From Nocardia vinacea NBRC 16497 (GTDB lineage Bacteria > Actinomycetota > Actinomycetes > Mycobacteriales > Mycobacteriaceae), in NCBI RefSeq assembly GCF_000308835.1, contig NZ_BAGN01000200.1, positions 1 to 45,810 on the forward strand: 45,810 bases of DNA, in the 5' to 3' direction. This document shows positions 33,057 through 40,455 of the stretch, piece after piece. The stretch's first letter is position 1. Each line of letters opens with the position of its first letter. Both the position numbers and the translations under genes were made by a program. Under the pieces are notes generated by a model. The model was not told the origin of the DNA. It did not search any database and worked only from the letters and a program-made list of their open reading frames with translations.

Positions 33057-33287
33057 TAAAATGGCGTGATACACGGTTCCGGGGCTCGGAGCCGTGTTTG
33101 CTGCATTGGCGGCCAGCGCTGTTAGTTCCGGGTTAGTGAGTTTGCCGGACCTGAGGCCTGTCGGGGTTCGATGAACTTCCCCAGGATGGCACTAGCCGTC
33201 GGCTGGTGCGTGCCCGCCCCCTGTGGGCACTGCAGCGGATCAGGGAACCCGGCCTCGGCCGGGAACAACTACTAGGGAGTGATCGAG
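33057..33287 (+). promoter_or_regulatory. Extended -10 promoter and long structured greA leader
   Basis: TGCTAAAAT (-10 TAAAAT at 33057-33062 with extended TG) would start RNA near 33069, leaving about 220 untranslated bases before greA. Stems include CACGGTTCC / GGAGCCGTG right after the start, CACTAGCC / GGCTGGTG, GTGCCC / GGGCAC and CCCGGC / GCCGGG near the ribosome site. No known riboswitch class recognised. Confidence 0.5.
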
Positions 33288-33782
33288 ATGACTGAGACGC
33301 AAGTGACTTGGCTGACCCCGGAGTCGCACGACAGGCTCAAGGGTGAACTCGACGCGCTCATCGCCAATCGTCCGGTCATCGCCGCCGAGATCAACGAGCG
33401 CCGCGAAGAGGGCGACCTCAAGGAAAACGGCGGATATCACGCCGCGCGTGAAGAGCAGGGTCAGCAGGAGGCGCGCATCCGGCAGCTGCAGGAGCTGCTG
33501 AACAACGCCAAGGTCGGCGTTGCGCCCACCAAGTCCGGCGTCGCACTGCCGGGTTCGGTCGTCAAGGTCTACTACGACGGTGACGAATCCGACACCGAGA
33601 CCTTCCTCATCGCGACCCGCGAAGAGGGTCTCAACGACTCCAAGCTCGAGACCTACTCGCCGAATTCGCCGCTCGGTGGCGCGCTCATCGATGCGAAGGT
33701 CGGCGACACCCGTGAGTACACGCTGCCCAACGGCAAGACCATGAAGGTGACGTTGGTCAGCGCCGAGCCGTACCACAGCTGA
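33288..33782 (+). CDS. greA: Transcription elongation factor GreA
   Basis: 164 residues. GreA rescues backtracked RNA polymerase by stimulating transcript cleavage. The coiled coil starts 'LTPESHDRLKGELDALIANR' and carries the catalytic acidic tip 'NERREEGDLKENGGYHAARE' (D and E of the EGDLxENxxY loop) near residues 42-61. The C-terminal FKBP-like domain has 'LPGSVVKVYYDGDESDTETF', 'YSPNSPLGGALIDAKVGDTR' and the final 'KVTLVSAEPY'. Same length as M. tuberculosis Rv1080c. ATG preceded by AGGGAG. A long structured leader lies upstream. Confidence 0.96.
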   Translation: MTETQVTWLTPESHDRLKGELDALIANRPVIAAEINERREEGDLKENGGYHAAREEQGQQEARIRQLQELLNNAKVGVAPTKSGVALPGSVVKVYYDGDESDTETFLIATREEGLNDSKLETYSPNSPLGGALIDAKVGDTREYTLPNGKTMKVTLVSAEPYHS

Positions 33783-33800
33783 TCTCGGGCCCGAAGCCAT

Positions 33801-33843
33801 GAAGAACGGCCGCATCCGGAAAGTACGGATGCGGCCGCTCTTC
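33801..33843. terminator. Bidirectional terminator between greA and metB
   Basis: Perfect 12-bp stem CGGCCGCATCCG / CGGATGCGGCCG (33807-33837) with a GAAAGTA loop, extended by GAAGA / TCTTC beyond a mismatch. The plus strand ends TCTTCGTTTCC, giving a U-rich tail for greA. Confidence 0.85.
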
Positions 33844-33853
33844 GTTTCCATAT

Positions 33854-35029
33854 CTAGTTCGCCAGTGCCTGTTCGATGTCGGCCAGCAGATCGCTGACGT
33901 CCTCGATGCCGACGGAGAGTCGCACCAGATCGTCCGGCACCTCCAGCTGCGAGCCCGCGGTGGAGGCGTGCGTCATGGCGGCCGGATGTTCGATCAGCGA
34001 TTCCACGCCGCCGAGCGATTCGGCGAGGGTGAAGATCTTGGTGCGCGAGCAGAACTCGTGCGCCGCATCTTTGCCGCCGTTGAGCCGCACCGAGATCATG
34101 CCGCCGAAGCGCTTCATCTGCTTGTCGGCGATGGCGTGGCCCGGATGCTCGGCCAGGCCCGGGTAGATGACCTGCGAAATGGCCGGATGCCCGGTCAGGA
34201 ATTCGGCAATGGTTTCGGCGTTGTCGCAGTGCCGATCCATCCGCACCGCGAGGGTTTTGGTGCCGCGCAGGGTGAGGTAGGCGTCGAACGGGCCGGGCAC
34301 CGCGCCCGCACCGTTCTGCAGGAAGGCGAATGCCGCATCGAGTTGCGGATCGTTGGTGATCAACGCCCCGCCCACGACATCGGAGTGCCCACCGAGGTAC
34401 TTGGTGGTCGAATGCGTGACGATATCGGCGCCGAGCAGCAGCGGCTGCTGCAGGTACGGCGTGGCAAAGGTGTTGTCCACCACCAGTTTCGCGCCCGCGA
34501 CATGCGCGACCTCGGCGAGCGCCGGAATGTCGCCGATGCTCAGCAGCGGGTTGGTGGGGGTTTCGATCCAGATCAGCTTGGTGTTCGGGCGGATCGCGGC
34601 ACGCATCTCGTCGACATTGAATACATGCGCGGGCGAATGCTCGATGCCCCACTGGCTGAAGACCTTGTCGATCAGCCGGAAGGTGCCGCCGTAGGCGTCG
34701 TCCGGGATGACGATGTGGTCACCGGGGCGCAGCGTCGCCCGCAGCGCACAGTCGGTGGCGGCCATGCCGGAGGCGAATGCGCGTCCGTAGCGGCCCGATT
34801 CGAGCGCGGCGAGGTTCGCCTCGAGTGCGGTCCTGGTCGGGTTGCCGGTACGGCCGTATTCGTAGCCTTCGCGCAACCCGCCCACCCCGTCCTGGGCGAA
34901 GGTCGAACTCGCGTAGATGGGCACGTTCACCGCACCGGTCCGCGCTTCGGGTTCGTATCCGGCATGCACGGCTCTGGTGGAGAATCCCAGCTCAGCTCTA
35001 TTCGTTGATCGCTCGCTGCGCTCGCTCAT
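33854..35029 (-). CDS. metB: Cystathionine gamma-synthase
   Basis: 391 residues. PLP enzyme joining O-acylhomoserine and cysteine to cystathionine in methionine synthesis. Key stretches: 'STRAVHAGYEPEARTGAVNV', 'YGRTGNPTRTALEANLAALE', 'SGMAATDCALRATLRPGDH', 'VDNTFATPYLQQPLLLGADI', and 'THSTTKYLGGHSDVVGG' with the PLP lysine at residue 210. 'SLGGVESLIEHPAAMTH' and 'VRLSVGIEDVSDLLADIEQA' close it. Overall closest in feel to actinobacterial MetB (Rv1079); a cystathionine gamma-lyase role cannot be excluded by sequence. No SAM riboswitch seen upstream. Confidence 0.9.
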   Translation of the reverse strand: MSERSERSTNRAELGFSTRAVHAGYEPEARTGAVNVPIYASSTFAQDGVGGLREGYEYGRTGNPTRTALEANLAALESGRYGRAFASGMAATDCALRATLRPGDHIVIPDDAYGGTFRLIDKVFSQWGIEHSPAHVFNVDEMRAAIRPNTKLIWIETPTNPLLSIGDIPALAEVAHVAGAKLVVDNTFATPYLQQPLLLGADIVTHSTTKYLGGHSDVVGGALITNDPQLDAAFAFLQNGAGAVPGPFDAYLTLRGTKTLAVRMDRHCDNAETIAEFLTGHPAISQVIYPGLAEHPGHAIADKQMKRFGGMISVRLNGGKDAAHEFCSRTKIFTLAESLGGVESLIEHPAAMTHASTAGSQLEVPDDLVRLSVGIEDVSDLLADIEQALAN

Positions 35030-35129
35030 GGGGTCAGCCTAAACCCGGGCGATCGGCGGGCTATCGGCCGGATCATCTGTTGTGACCCGATCCCGGCTTT
35101 CGTGGCGGCGACGGCGGTAGGTTGAGCTC

Positions 35130-36305
35130 ATGCTGAGCGTTGATGAACTGTTCGCGATCGATGCCCTGTTGACCGAGGACGAGCGCGAGATCCGCGATAC
35201 CGTCCGCACGTTCGCGAACCATCGGTTGCGGCCGCAGATCGCGGAATGGTTCGAGGCAGGGACGTTCCCGGCCCGTGAGCTCGCGCCGGAACTCGGCAAT
35301 GTCGGGTTGCTCGGTATGCACTTGGAGGGCTACGGATGCGCGGGTCTGTCGGCGACCGCCTACGGTCTGGCCTGCCAGGAGCTCGAGGCGGTCGATTCGG
35401 GTGTGCGCAGCATGGTTTCGGTGCAGGGTTCGCTGGCCATGACCGCGATCCACAAGTTCGGCTCCGAGGAGCAGAAGCAGCAGTGGCTGCCGGATATGGC
35501 GGCCGGGCGCGCGCTCGGCTGCTTCGGACTCACCGAACCGGATTTCGGCTCGAATCCGGGTGGCATGCGCACCAGGGCCAAGCGCGACGGCACCGATTGG
35601 GTGCTCAACGGCTCCAAGATGTGGATCACCAACGGATCGGTGGCCGACATCGCGGTCGTGTGGGCGCAGACCGAGGACGAGGGCAAACAGGTGGTACGCG
35701 GCTTCCTGGTCCCTGCGAACGCGCCCGGATTCACCGCGCGCGAGATGCACCACAAGTTGTCGTTGCGCGCGTCGGTGACGGCGGAGTTGGACTTCGACGA
35801 CGTGCGGCTGCCTGCCGATGCGGTGCTGCCGCAGTCGCGCGGACTGAGTTCCCCGCTCGCGTGTCTGAGCGAGGCGCGGTTCGGCATCATCTTCGGCGCG
35901 CTCGGCGCGGCGCGCGACTGTCTGGCCGCGACCATCGAGTACGCGCGGACCAGGGAGGTCTTCGACAAGCCGCTGGCCGCCTACCAGCTGACCCAGGCGA
36001 AGCTCGCCGATATGGCGCTCGAGTACGGCAAGGGCCAGCTGCTCGCGCTGCAGGTCGGCAGGTTGAAGGATCGCGGCGAGGTGCTGGCGGAGCAGATCAG
36101 CGCGGGCAAGTTGAACAGCACTCGGGAGGCCATCGCCATCGCCCGCGAATGCCGGACGATCCTCGGCGCCAACGGCATCACACTGGACTATCCGGTGCTG
36201 CGGCACGCGAACAATCTCGAGTCGGTGCTCACGTATGAGGGCACGGCGGAAGTGCATCAGTTGGTGCTCGGAAAGGCACTCACCGACTCGAATGCGTTTC
36301 GGTGA
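35130..36305 (+). CDS. Acyl-CoA dehydrogenase, glutaryl-CoA dehydrogenase-like
   Basis: 391 residues with the complete ACAD fold. 'YGCAGLSATAYGLACQELEA' and 'DSGVRSMVSVQGSLAMTAIH' are typical of glutaryl-CoA dehydrogenases; 'GCFGLTEPDFGSNPGGMRTR' and 'GSKMWITNGSVADIAVVWAQ' bind FAD/substrate; the catalytic base is Glu370 in 'TYEGTAEVHQLVLGKALT'. The GCDH-specific pattern suggests oxidation and decarboxylation of glutaryl-CoA in lysine/tryptophan breakdown. Diverges from metB by about 100 bp. Substrate assigned by similarity only. Confidence 0.82.
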   Translation: MLSVDELFAIDALLTEDEREIRDTVRTFANHRLRPQIAEWFEAGTFPARELAPELGNVGLLGMHLEGYGCAGLSATAYGLACQELEAVDSGVRSMVSVQGSLAMTAIHKFGSEEQKQQWLPDMAAGRALGCFGLTEPDFGSNPGGMRTRAKRDGTDWVLNGSKMWITNGSVADIAVVWAQTEDEGKQVVRGFLVPANAPGFTAREMHHKLSLRASVTAELDFDDVRLPADAVLPQSRGLSSPLACLSEARFGIIFGALGAARDCLAATIEYARTREVFDKPLAAYQLTQAKLADMALEYGKGQLLALQVGRLKDRGEVLAEQISAGKLNSTREAIAIARECRTILGANGITLDYPVLRHANNLESVLTYEGTAEVHQLVLGKALTDSNAFR

Positions 36306-36569
36306 CAACTCGACCGGCCGTTTGAATGAAACGCCACAATTTCATAGATGCTGGCCGATTGCTGACATGAGCAGATGTTTTTGCTCGGCCCCGCGTTGCT
36401 CGAAGTGTCGGCACGAAGGACTCTGAACCGCCTGCACCAGACACGCGGGTTACCGGCGCTCGCCGCAGCCGCGGCACTACCCGCGCTCTCGGCAGCGCTG
36501 GATCAGCACGCCGCGGCAGTCGGGGGAACTTCCAGTCGAGCCGGACTGCCGCCGGGTGCCGGCCACTCG

Positions 36570-36618
36570 CCCGATGCCCGATGCCCGATGCCCGATGCCC
36601 GATGCCCGATGCCCAATG
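36570..36618. repeat. Heptanucleotide microsatellite (CCCGATG)7
   Basis: Six perfect head-to-tail copies of CCCGATG followed by one variant CCCAATG. It sits in a spacer about 130 bp before a promoter-like sequence. Such tracts change length by slippage. Confidence 0.95.
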
Positions 36619-36749
36619 CCGCGAATCCTGGTGCACGACCGGCACATTCACCATTGCAGACTGGTCGGCCTAGTTTCACAACGCGAATTACACCGTGTAG
36701 AGAACATTGTTACTGCCTGTCATCGCGGTGCCATCTCGACGTCACCGAA

Positions 36750-36778
36750 TTGCCAAGGGACGAGGCGCAAGCTGTATC
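36750..36778 (+). promoter_or_regulatory. Candidate promoter for the DUF4254 unit
   Basis: TTGCCA (36750-36755), a 17-bp spacer and TGTATC (36773-36778) lie about 90 bp upstream of the DUF4254 start and 28 bp before the short leader frame. Confidence 0.4.
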
Positions 36779-36805
36779 GCATCGAAATGTAGGTGGAGGT
36801 ACACG

Positions 36806-36880
36806 ATGCACGCGCTCTTATCCGACCCCGCCGCCCGGTTGATCTCGATCCCGTTGGGAGCCAGTCATGTTCGTGCGTAG
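36806..36880 (+). CDS. Putative 24-residue leader ORF before the DUF4254 gene
   Basis: ATG six bases after a strong GGAGG opens a 24-codon frame beginning MHALLSDPAARLISIPLG and ending at TAG 36878-36880, overlapping the start of the next gene by 14 bases in another frame. The ribosome site is better than that of the downstream gene, so this frame may control its translation. It could be chance. Confidence 0.4.
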   Translation: MHALLSDPAARLISIPLGASHVRA

Positions 36881-37340
36881 TAGCGCCCCGATCATCGGGG
36901 GCGCGAGAGCGCTGCCGGAGCAGCGTGAATTGGTCGCCGCCTTCGGCGGACATCCGGTCGAGCCGGGGCAAGATCATCCGCTCATTCCACTGGCACACGC
37001 GCTCGCCGACCTACACCGGCAGCGGCACGGCGATCCGCTCGCTACCGCCGGAATCGATTGCCGCCGAGCCGAACTCGTCTCCGCCATCGACACCTGGGTG
37101 ATCACCCGAGTGCCGCAGCAGCGCTCGACCGCACATATCCGCGCCGAATCCATCGGCGCGACCATGGATCGAATGGCCGCTGCCTACGTCCACGCCAGCC
37201 ACCTACTGCACACCGCCGATAAGGTCACCGACGACCGCGTCCACGCCGCCTGGTACCGCCTCGCCCTCCTCGCCGACCACTGGACCGACCTCATAATCGG
37301 TGCCGCCCAAGACAACTCGCGCCCCCGCCGAACCGCGTAG
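36867..37340 (+). CDS. DUF4254-like protein
   Basis: 157 residues, ATG behind GGGAG. All-helical, with the pattern seen in nocardial DUF4254 proteins: 'LPEQRELVAAFGGHP', 'HPLIPLAHALADLHRQRHGD', 'RRAELVSAIDTWVITRVPQQ', then 'AHIRAESIGATMDRMAAAYV' and a final His-containing helix 'HAAWYRLALLADHWTDLI'. No membrane span or signal peptide. Function unknown. A short frame with a stronger ribosome site overlaps its start. It converges with cbs across a long hairpin. Confidence 0.7.
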   Translation: MFVRSSAPIIGGARALPEQRELVAAFGGHPVEPGQDHPLIPLAHALADLHRQRHGDPLATAGIDCRRAELVSAIDTWVITRVPQQRSTAHIRAESIGATMDRMAAAYVHASHLLHTADKVTDDRVHAAWYRLALLADHWTDLIIGAAQDNSRPRRTA

Positions 37341-37343
37341 CGC

Positions 37344-37416
37344 GATCAAGATCAGGTGGCACTGATGGCGGTGGCTTCTCGACCGACGCCGCCATGACTG
37401 CCACCTGATCTTGATC
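37344..37416. terminator. Long hairpin between DUF4254 gene and cbs
   Basis: Perfect 18-bp arms GATCAAGATCAGGTGGCA (37344-37361) and its complement (37399-37416), continued inward by ATGGCGG / CCGCCAT after two mismatches, make one 73-base foldback between two converging genes. It may terminate both. Its first 13 bases recur at 2819, so it may also be a dispersed palindromic repeat. Confidence 0.7.
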
Positions 37417-37420
37417 CACT

Positions 37421-37451
37421 GGGTGGGTGGGTGGGTGAGTGTGGGGGTGGA
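37421..37451 (+). other. G-quadruplex motif (GGGT)4
   Basis: GGGTGGGTGGGTGGG with single-T loops (37421-37435), followed by further GGGGG and GG runs up to the cbs stop. Four adjacent G3 tracts with one-base loops are the most stable parallel G-quadruplex form known. The G-rich strand is the non-transcript strand for cbs. Confidence 0.85.
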
Positions 37452-37453
37452 GG

Positions 37454-38836
37454 TTAGATTGAGCCTGTGCTGAGGAAGCCGAGGAGGTCGTGGCGGGTGA
37501 TTACGCCTACGGGCTTGCCGTCCTCGACGACCATTAGTGCGTCGGTGTCCGAGAGGGCCTTGGTTGCGGACGAGATCGGCTCGCCCGAACCGATCAGTGG
37601 GAACGACGGGCTCATATGTTGGGCGACCGAATCTGTCAGGTGCGCACGGCCTTCGAAGACTGCCGAGAGCAGGTCACGCTCGGTGACGCTGCCTGCGACC
37701 TCGCCTGCCATCACGGGCGGCTCGGCGCCGACGACCGGCATCTGCGAAACCCCGTACTCGCGAAGGATCTCGATCGCATCGCGCAGGGTCTCCGACGGGT
37801 GGGTGTGCACCAGATCCGGCAGCGCACCCGACTTGCCGCGCAGCACATCGCCGACCAACGGCTCCGCCGCGCCGTCCATCCGATCACGCAGGAAGCCGTA
37901 GGAGCTCATCCACTGGTCGTTGAAGATCTTGGACAGGTAGCCGCGGCCGCCGTCGGGCAGCAGTACGACCACGATTGCATCCGGATCGCGCCGGGCGACC
38001 TCGATGGCCGCGATCACCGCCATACCGCAGGAACCGCCGACCAACAGGCCCTCCTCGCGCGCGAGCCTGCGGGTCATATCGAAGGAGTCGGCATCGGAGA
38101 CGGCGATGATCTCGTCGGGCACGGCCGGGTCATAGGCCGAGGGCCAGAAGTCCTCACCGACGCCCTCGACCAGATACGGCCGACCGGTGCCGCCGGAGTA
38201 CACCGAACCCTCGGGATCGGCGCCGACGATCCGCACCTTGCCGCCGGAGACTTCCTTCAGGTACCGACCGGCGCCGGTGATGGTGCCGCCGGTACCGACA
38301 CCGGCCACGAAGTGGGTGACCTTGCCGTCGGTATCACGCCAGATCTCCGGCCCGGTGGTCTCGTAGTGGCTGTCCGGGCCGCCCGGGTTGGAGTACTGGT
38401 CCGGCTTCCACGCGCCGTCGATCTCGCGGACCAGCCGGTCGGAGACGCTGTAGTAGCTGTCCGGGTGGTCCGGGGGCACCGCGGTCGGGCACACCACGAC
38501 TTCGGCGCCATAGGCACGCAGCACATTGCGCTTGTCCTCGCTGACCTTGTCCGGGCAGACGAACACGCATTGGTAGCCGCGCTGCTGCGCGACCAGCGCG
38601 AGCCCGACCCCGGTATTGCCGGAGGTCGGCTCGACAATGGTGCCGCCCGGCAGCAGTGCACCCGAGGCCTCGGCCGCCTCGATCATCTTCACGGCGATTC
38701 GGTCCTTGGAGCTACCACCCGGATTCAGATATTCGATCTTGGCCGCGACAATGCCTGCGTTGGGGCCCACCACCGAGTTCAATCGAACCAGCGGCGTATT
38801 GCCGATGAGGTCAACGACGTGATCAGCGATGCGCAT
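37454..38836 (-). CDS. cbs: Cystathionine beta-synthase
   Basis: 460 residues from the ATG at 38836. PLP enzyme making cystathionine from serine and homocysteine (reverse transsulfuration). The catalytic half shows 'VVDLIGNTPLVRLN', 'KIEYLNPGGSSKDRIAVKMI' with the PLP Lys44, 'PTSGNTGVGLALVAQQRGYQ' and 'FVAGVGTGGTITGAGRYLKE'. From about residue 335 two CBS domains follow ('LRDAIEILREYGVSQMPVVG', 'DALMVVEDGKPVGVITRHDL'), possible nucleotide-sensing modules. No N-terminal heme motif. Homologue of Rv1077. With metB and mca nearby it fits a thiol metabolism cluster. Confidence 0.94.
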   Translation of the reverse strand: MRIADHVVDLIGNTPLVRLNSVVGPNAGIVAAKIEYLNPGGSSKDRIAVKMIEAAEASGALLPGGTIVEPTSGNTGVGLALVAQQRGYQCVFVCPDKVSEDKRNVLRAYGAEVVVCPTAVPPDHPDSYYSVSDRLVREIDGAWKPDQYSNPGGPDSHYETTGPEIWRDTDGKVTHFVAGVGTGGTITGAGRYLKEVSGGKVRIVGADPEGSVYSGGTGRPYLVEGVGEDFWPSAYDPAVPDEIIAVSDADSFDMTRRLAREEGLLVGGSCGMAVIAAIEVARRDPDAIVVVLLPDGGRGYLSKIFNDQWMSSYGFLRDRMDGAAEPLVGDVLRGKSGALPDLVHTHPSETLRDAIEILREYGVSQMPVVGAEPPVMAGEVAGSVTERDLLSAVFEGRAHLTDSVAQHMSPSFPLIGSGEPISSATKALSDTDALMVVEDGKPVGVITRHDLLGFLSTGSI

Positions 38837-38931
38837 GCCCCCTATCGTTGCAGAAGGGATCGGTATCCGTGCGCGCGCGTCTAGCCCGACAAATCGCACA
38901 TGACGGTGATCACTTCCCTAGGATCGCAAAT

Positions 38932-39405
38932 ATGAAGCAGCCGAACATCGCTCGCGCCGCGACAGTTCTGGCCGGAGCTGCGGTGGCCGCCGGAGTCGTC
39001 GGGGCCGCCCCCGCCCAGGCCGCGACCGTTCAGTTCCCGCAGGTGCCGACGCTGGCGCACGGCGCCCTCTGCTGGACGACCATCCGCACCTGGGCCGACA
39101 CCAGTGCGCAGTGGCCGGGCCGGGCCGTTCTCAATGTCCGCGCGGATCCGGCGGTGGGGCTCGGCCCCGGTGACTATCCGCTGGCTCCGCTGTGTGAGGT
39201 CCGCACCACAGTCGCGTGGCGCAATCTGAACACCGGCGCAACGGGCAGCTACGACAACAACGTGGTCACCGGCCTCTACGGCAGCATTCAGTACGCCCTG
39301 TTCCAGGACACCGGTCCGGGACGCGTCGAGGTCACCGTCACCACCGACACGGTGAGCGTCCCCGCGCACGCGTGGTTCGACGTTCCCGGCGACCCGGCTG
39401 CCTGA
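38932..39405 (+). CDS. Secreted hypothetical protein
   Basis: 157 residues. A clear Sec signal peptide: positive start (MKQPNIAR), hydrophobic Ala/Val/Gly core, and cleavage after AQA near residue 31. The mature part is about 126 residues, rich in beta-forming residues, with two Cys ('HGALCWTTIRTW', 'LAPLCEVRTTVAWRNL') that may form a disulfide. It includes 'GSYDNNVVTGLYGSIQYALF' and 'GRVEVTVTTDTVSVPAHAWF'. The fold may be an Ig-like sandwich. No family recognised. Diverges from cbs by about 95 bp; the GDSL esterase gene follows. Confidence 0.8.
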   Translation: MKQPNIARAATVLAGAAVAAGVVGAAPAQAATVQFPQVPTLAHGALCWTTIRTWADTSAQWPGRAVLNVRADPAVGLGPGDYPLAPLCEVRTTVAWRNLNTGATGSYDNNVVTGLYGSIQYALFQDTGPGRVEVTVTTDTVSVPAHAWFDVPGDPAA

Positions 39406-39494
39406 GGTCGACCCGAGAGCCGCACGCGTACTGCGACGAATTCGACGCGCCCGCCCGGCTGCCGTAGCGGCGTGAAATCGGTAAATTCGTTCGG

Positions 39495-40385
39495 GTGAGT
39501 GCTCCTCGCATCGGGTGGAAGACGGCGGCAGTGACAGGTGCCGCAACTGTATTGGCCGGTTCCGGCGCCGGGACCGCATGGTGGGCGACCTATCGGCTGC
39601 TCGTGGCACAGGCCGGGATCGCGCGCGGGGTCATCGGGCGCGATACCTCGAAACCGCCCGAGGCCGACGGCATCTACACCGCGGGCTGCCTCGCGCCGCA
39701 ACCGTGGCGCACCGGGCTGCCTGCCGACGTGCATCTGATGATCTTCGGCGATTCCACCGCGGCCGGGGTCGGCTGCGTATCACCCGAGGAAGTCCTCGGC
39801 GTGCGCATCGCCCGCGGCCTCGCCGAGACCACAGGACAGCGAATCCGGTTGAGTACCAAGGCCATATCCGGTGCGACCTCGAAGGGGCTGGCCGGACAGG
39901 TCGACGCGATGTTCGTCGCCGGACCGCCGCCGGATGCCGCGGTCATCCTCATCGGCGCCAACGATGTCACCAAGAAGCACTCCATCCGCGCCTCCGCGCA
40001 CCGGCTCGCCGCCGCGGTGGCCCGCCTGCGCCGTGCCGACAGCATCGTGGTGGTCGGCACCTGTCCGAATCTCGGCACCGTCGTGGCAATTCCGCAGCCG
40101 CTGCGGACGGTGGTGCGTAACTGGAGCATCCGCTTGGCCCGGGCCCAATCGGTCGCGACCACGATGGCCGGTGGCATCCCGGTGGCAATGGGTGACCGGC
40201 TCGCCTCGGAGTTCCGTGCCGCACCCGAGCAACTGTTCTCCGAGGACGGATTCCACCCCTCGGCGGCGGGTTACGAACTGGCGGCCGCGCTGCTGCTCCC
40301 GGTCTTGACCGCGGCACTGAAGGAGACGACCCCGGGTTCCCGCCCAACAGGACGCGACGTAGATTCGATTCGAACGCACAAGTAA
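39495..40385 (+). CDS. SGNH/GDSL esterase, membrane-anchored or exported (Rv1075c-like)
   Basis: 296 residues, GTG start. An N-terminal hydrophobic segment (about 9-34) is a signal anchor or signal peptide. The SGNH blocks are intact: 'VHLMIFGDSTAAGVGC' (Ser87), the 'ISGATSKGL' Gly block, 'VILIGANDVTKK' (GAND, Asn block), and 'EDGFHPSAAGYELAA' with the Asp-x-x-His pair. Enzymes of this fold hydrolyse esters, including acyl lipids and acetylated glycans. The M. tuberculosis homologue Rv1075c lies next to fadA3, as here. Confidence 0.88.
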   Translation: MSAPRIGWKTAAVTGAATVLAGSGAGTAWWATYRLLVAQAGIARGVIGRDTSKPPEADGIYTAGCLAPQPWRTGLPADVHLMIFGDSTAAGVGCVSPEEVLGVRIARGLAETTGQRIRLSTKAISGATSKGLAGQVDAMFVAGPPPDAAVILIGANDVTKKHSIRASAHRLAAAVARLRRADSIVVVGTCPNLGTVVAIPQPLRTVVRNWSIRLARAQSVATTMAGGIPVAMGDRLASEFRAAPEQLFSEDGFHPSAAGYELAAALLLPVLTAALKETTPGSRPTGRDVDSIRTHK

Positions 40386-40455
40386 CAAACGGTTCGAAGA
40401 CCGCGTTTCGGACACCGTCCGGGGCGCACCCTGACCGTCCAACAAAGGAGTCCTC

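Larger units (their letters stand above)
36306..36805. other. 500-bp spacer without a supported gene
   Basis: Frames on both strands run through it, but none has good start signals. They are broken up by a heptanucleotide repeat that yields artificial seven-residue repeats. It contains the repeat at 36570 and a promoter-like pair at 36750-36778 for the downstream gene. Confidence 0.6.

Noticed and set aside
33854..35130. SAM-type riboswitch upstream of metB
   Set aside because: Only about 100 bp separate metB from the divergent dehydrogenase and no SAM aptamer features are visible.
36280..36654. Minus-strand frame with HRASGIG repeats
   Set aside because: The repeats are produced by the 7-bp microsatellite; no start signal or homology pattern.
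36375..36842. 155-codon plus-strand frame in the DUF4254 upstream spacer
   Set aside because: Crosses the microsatellite and the promoter-like region, weak start, no recognisable domain.
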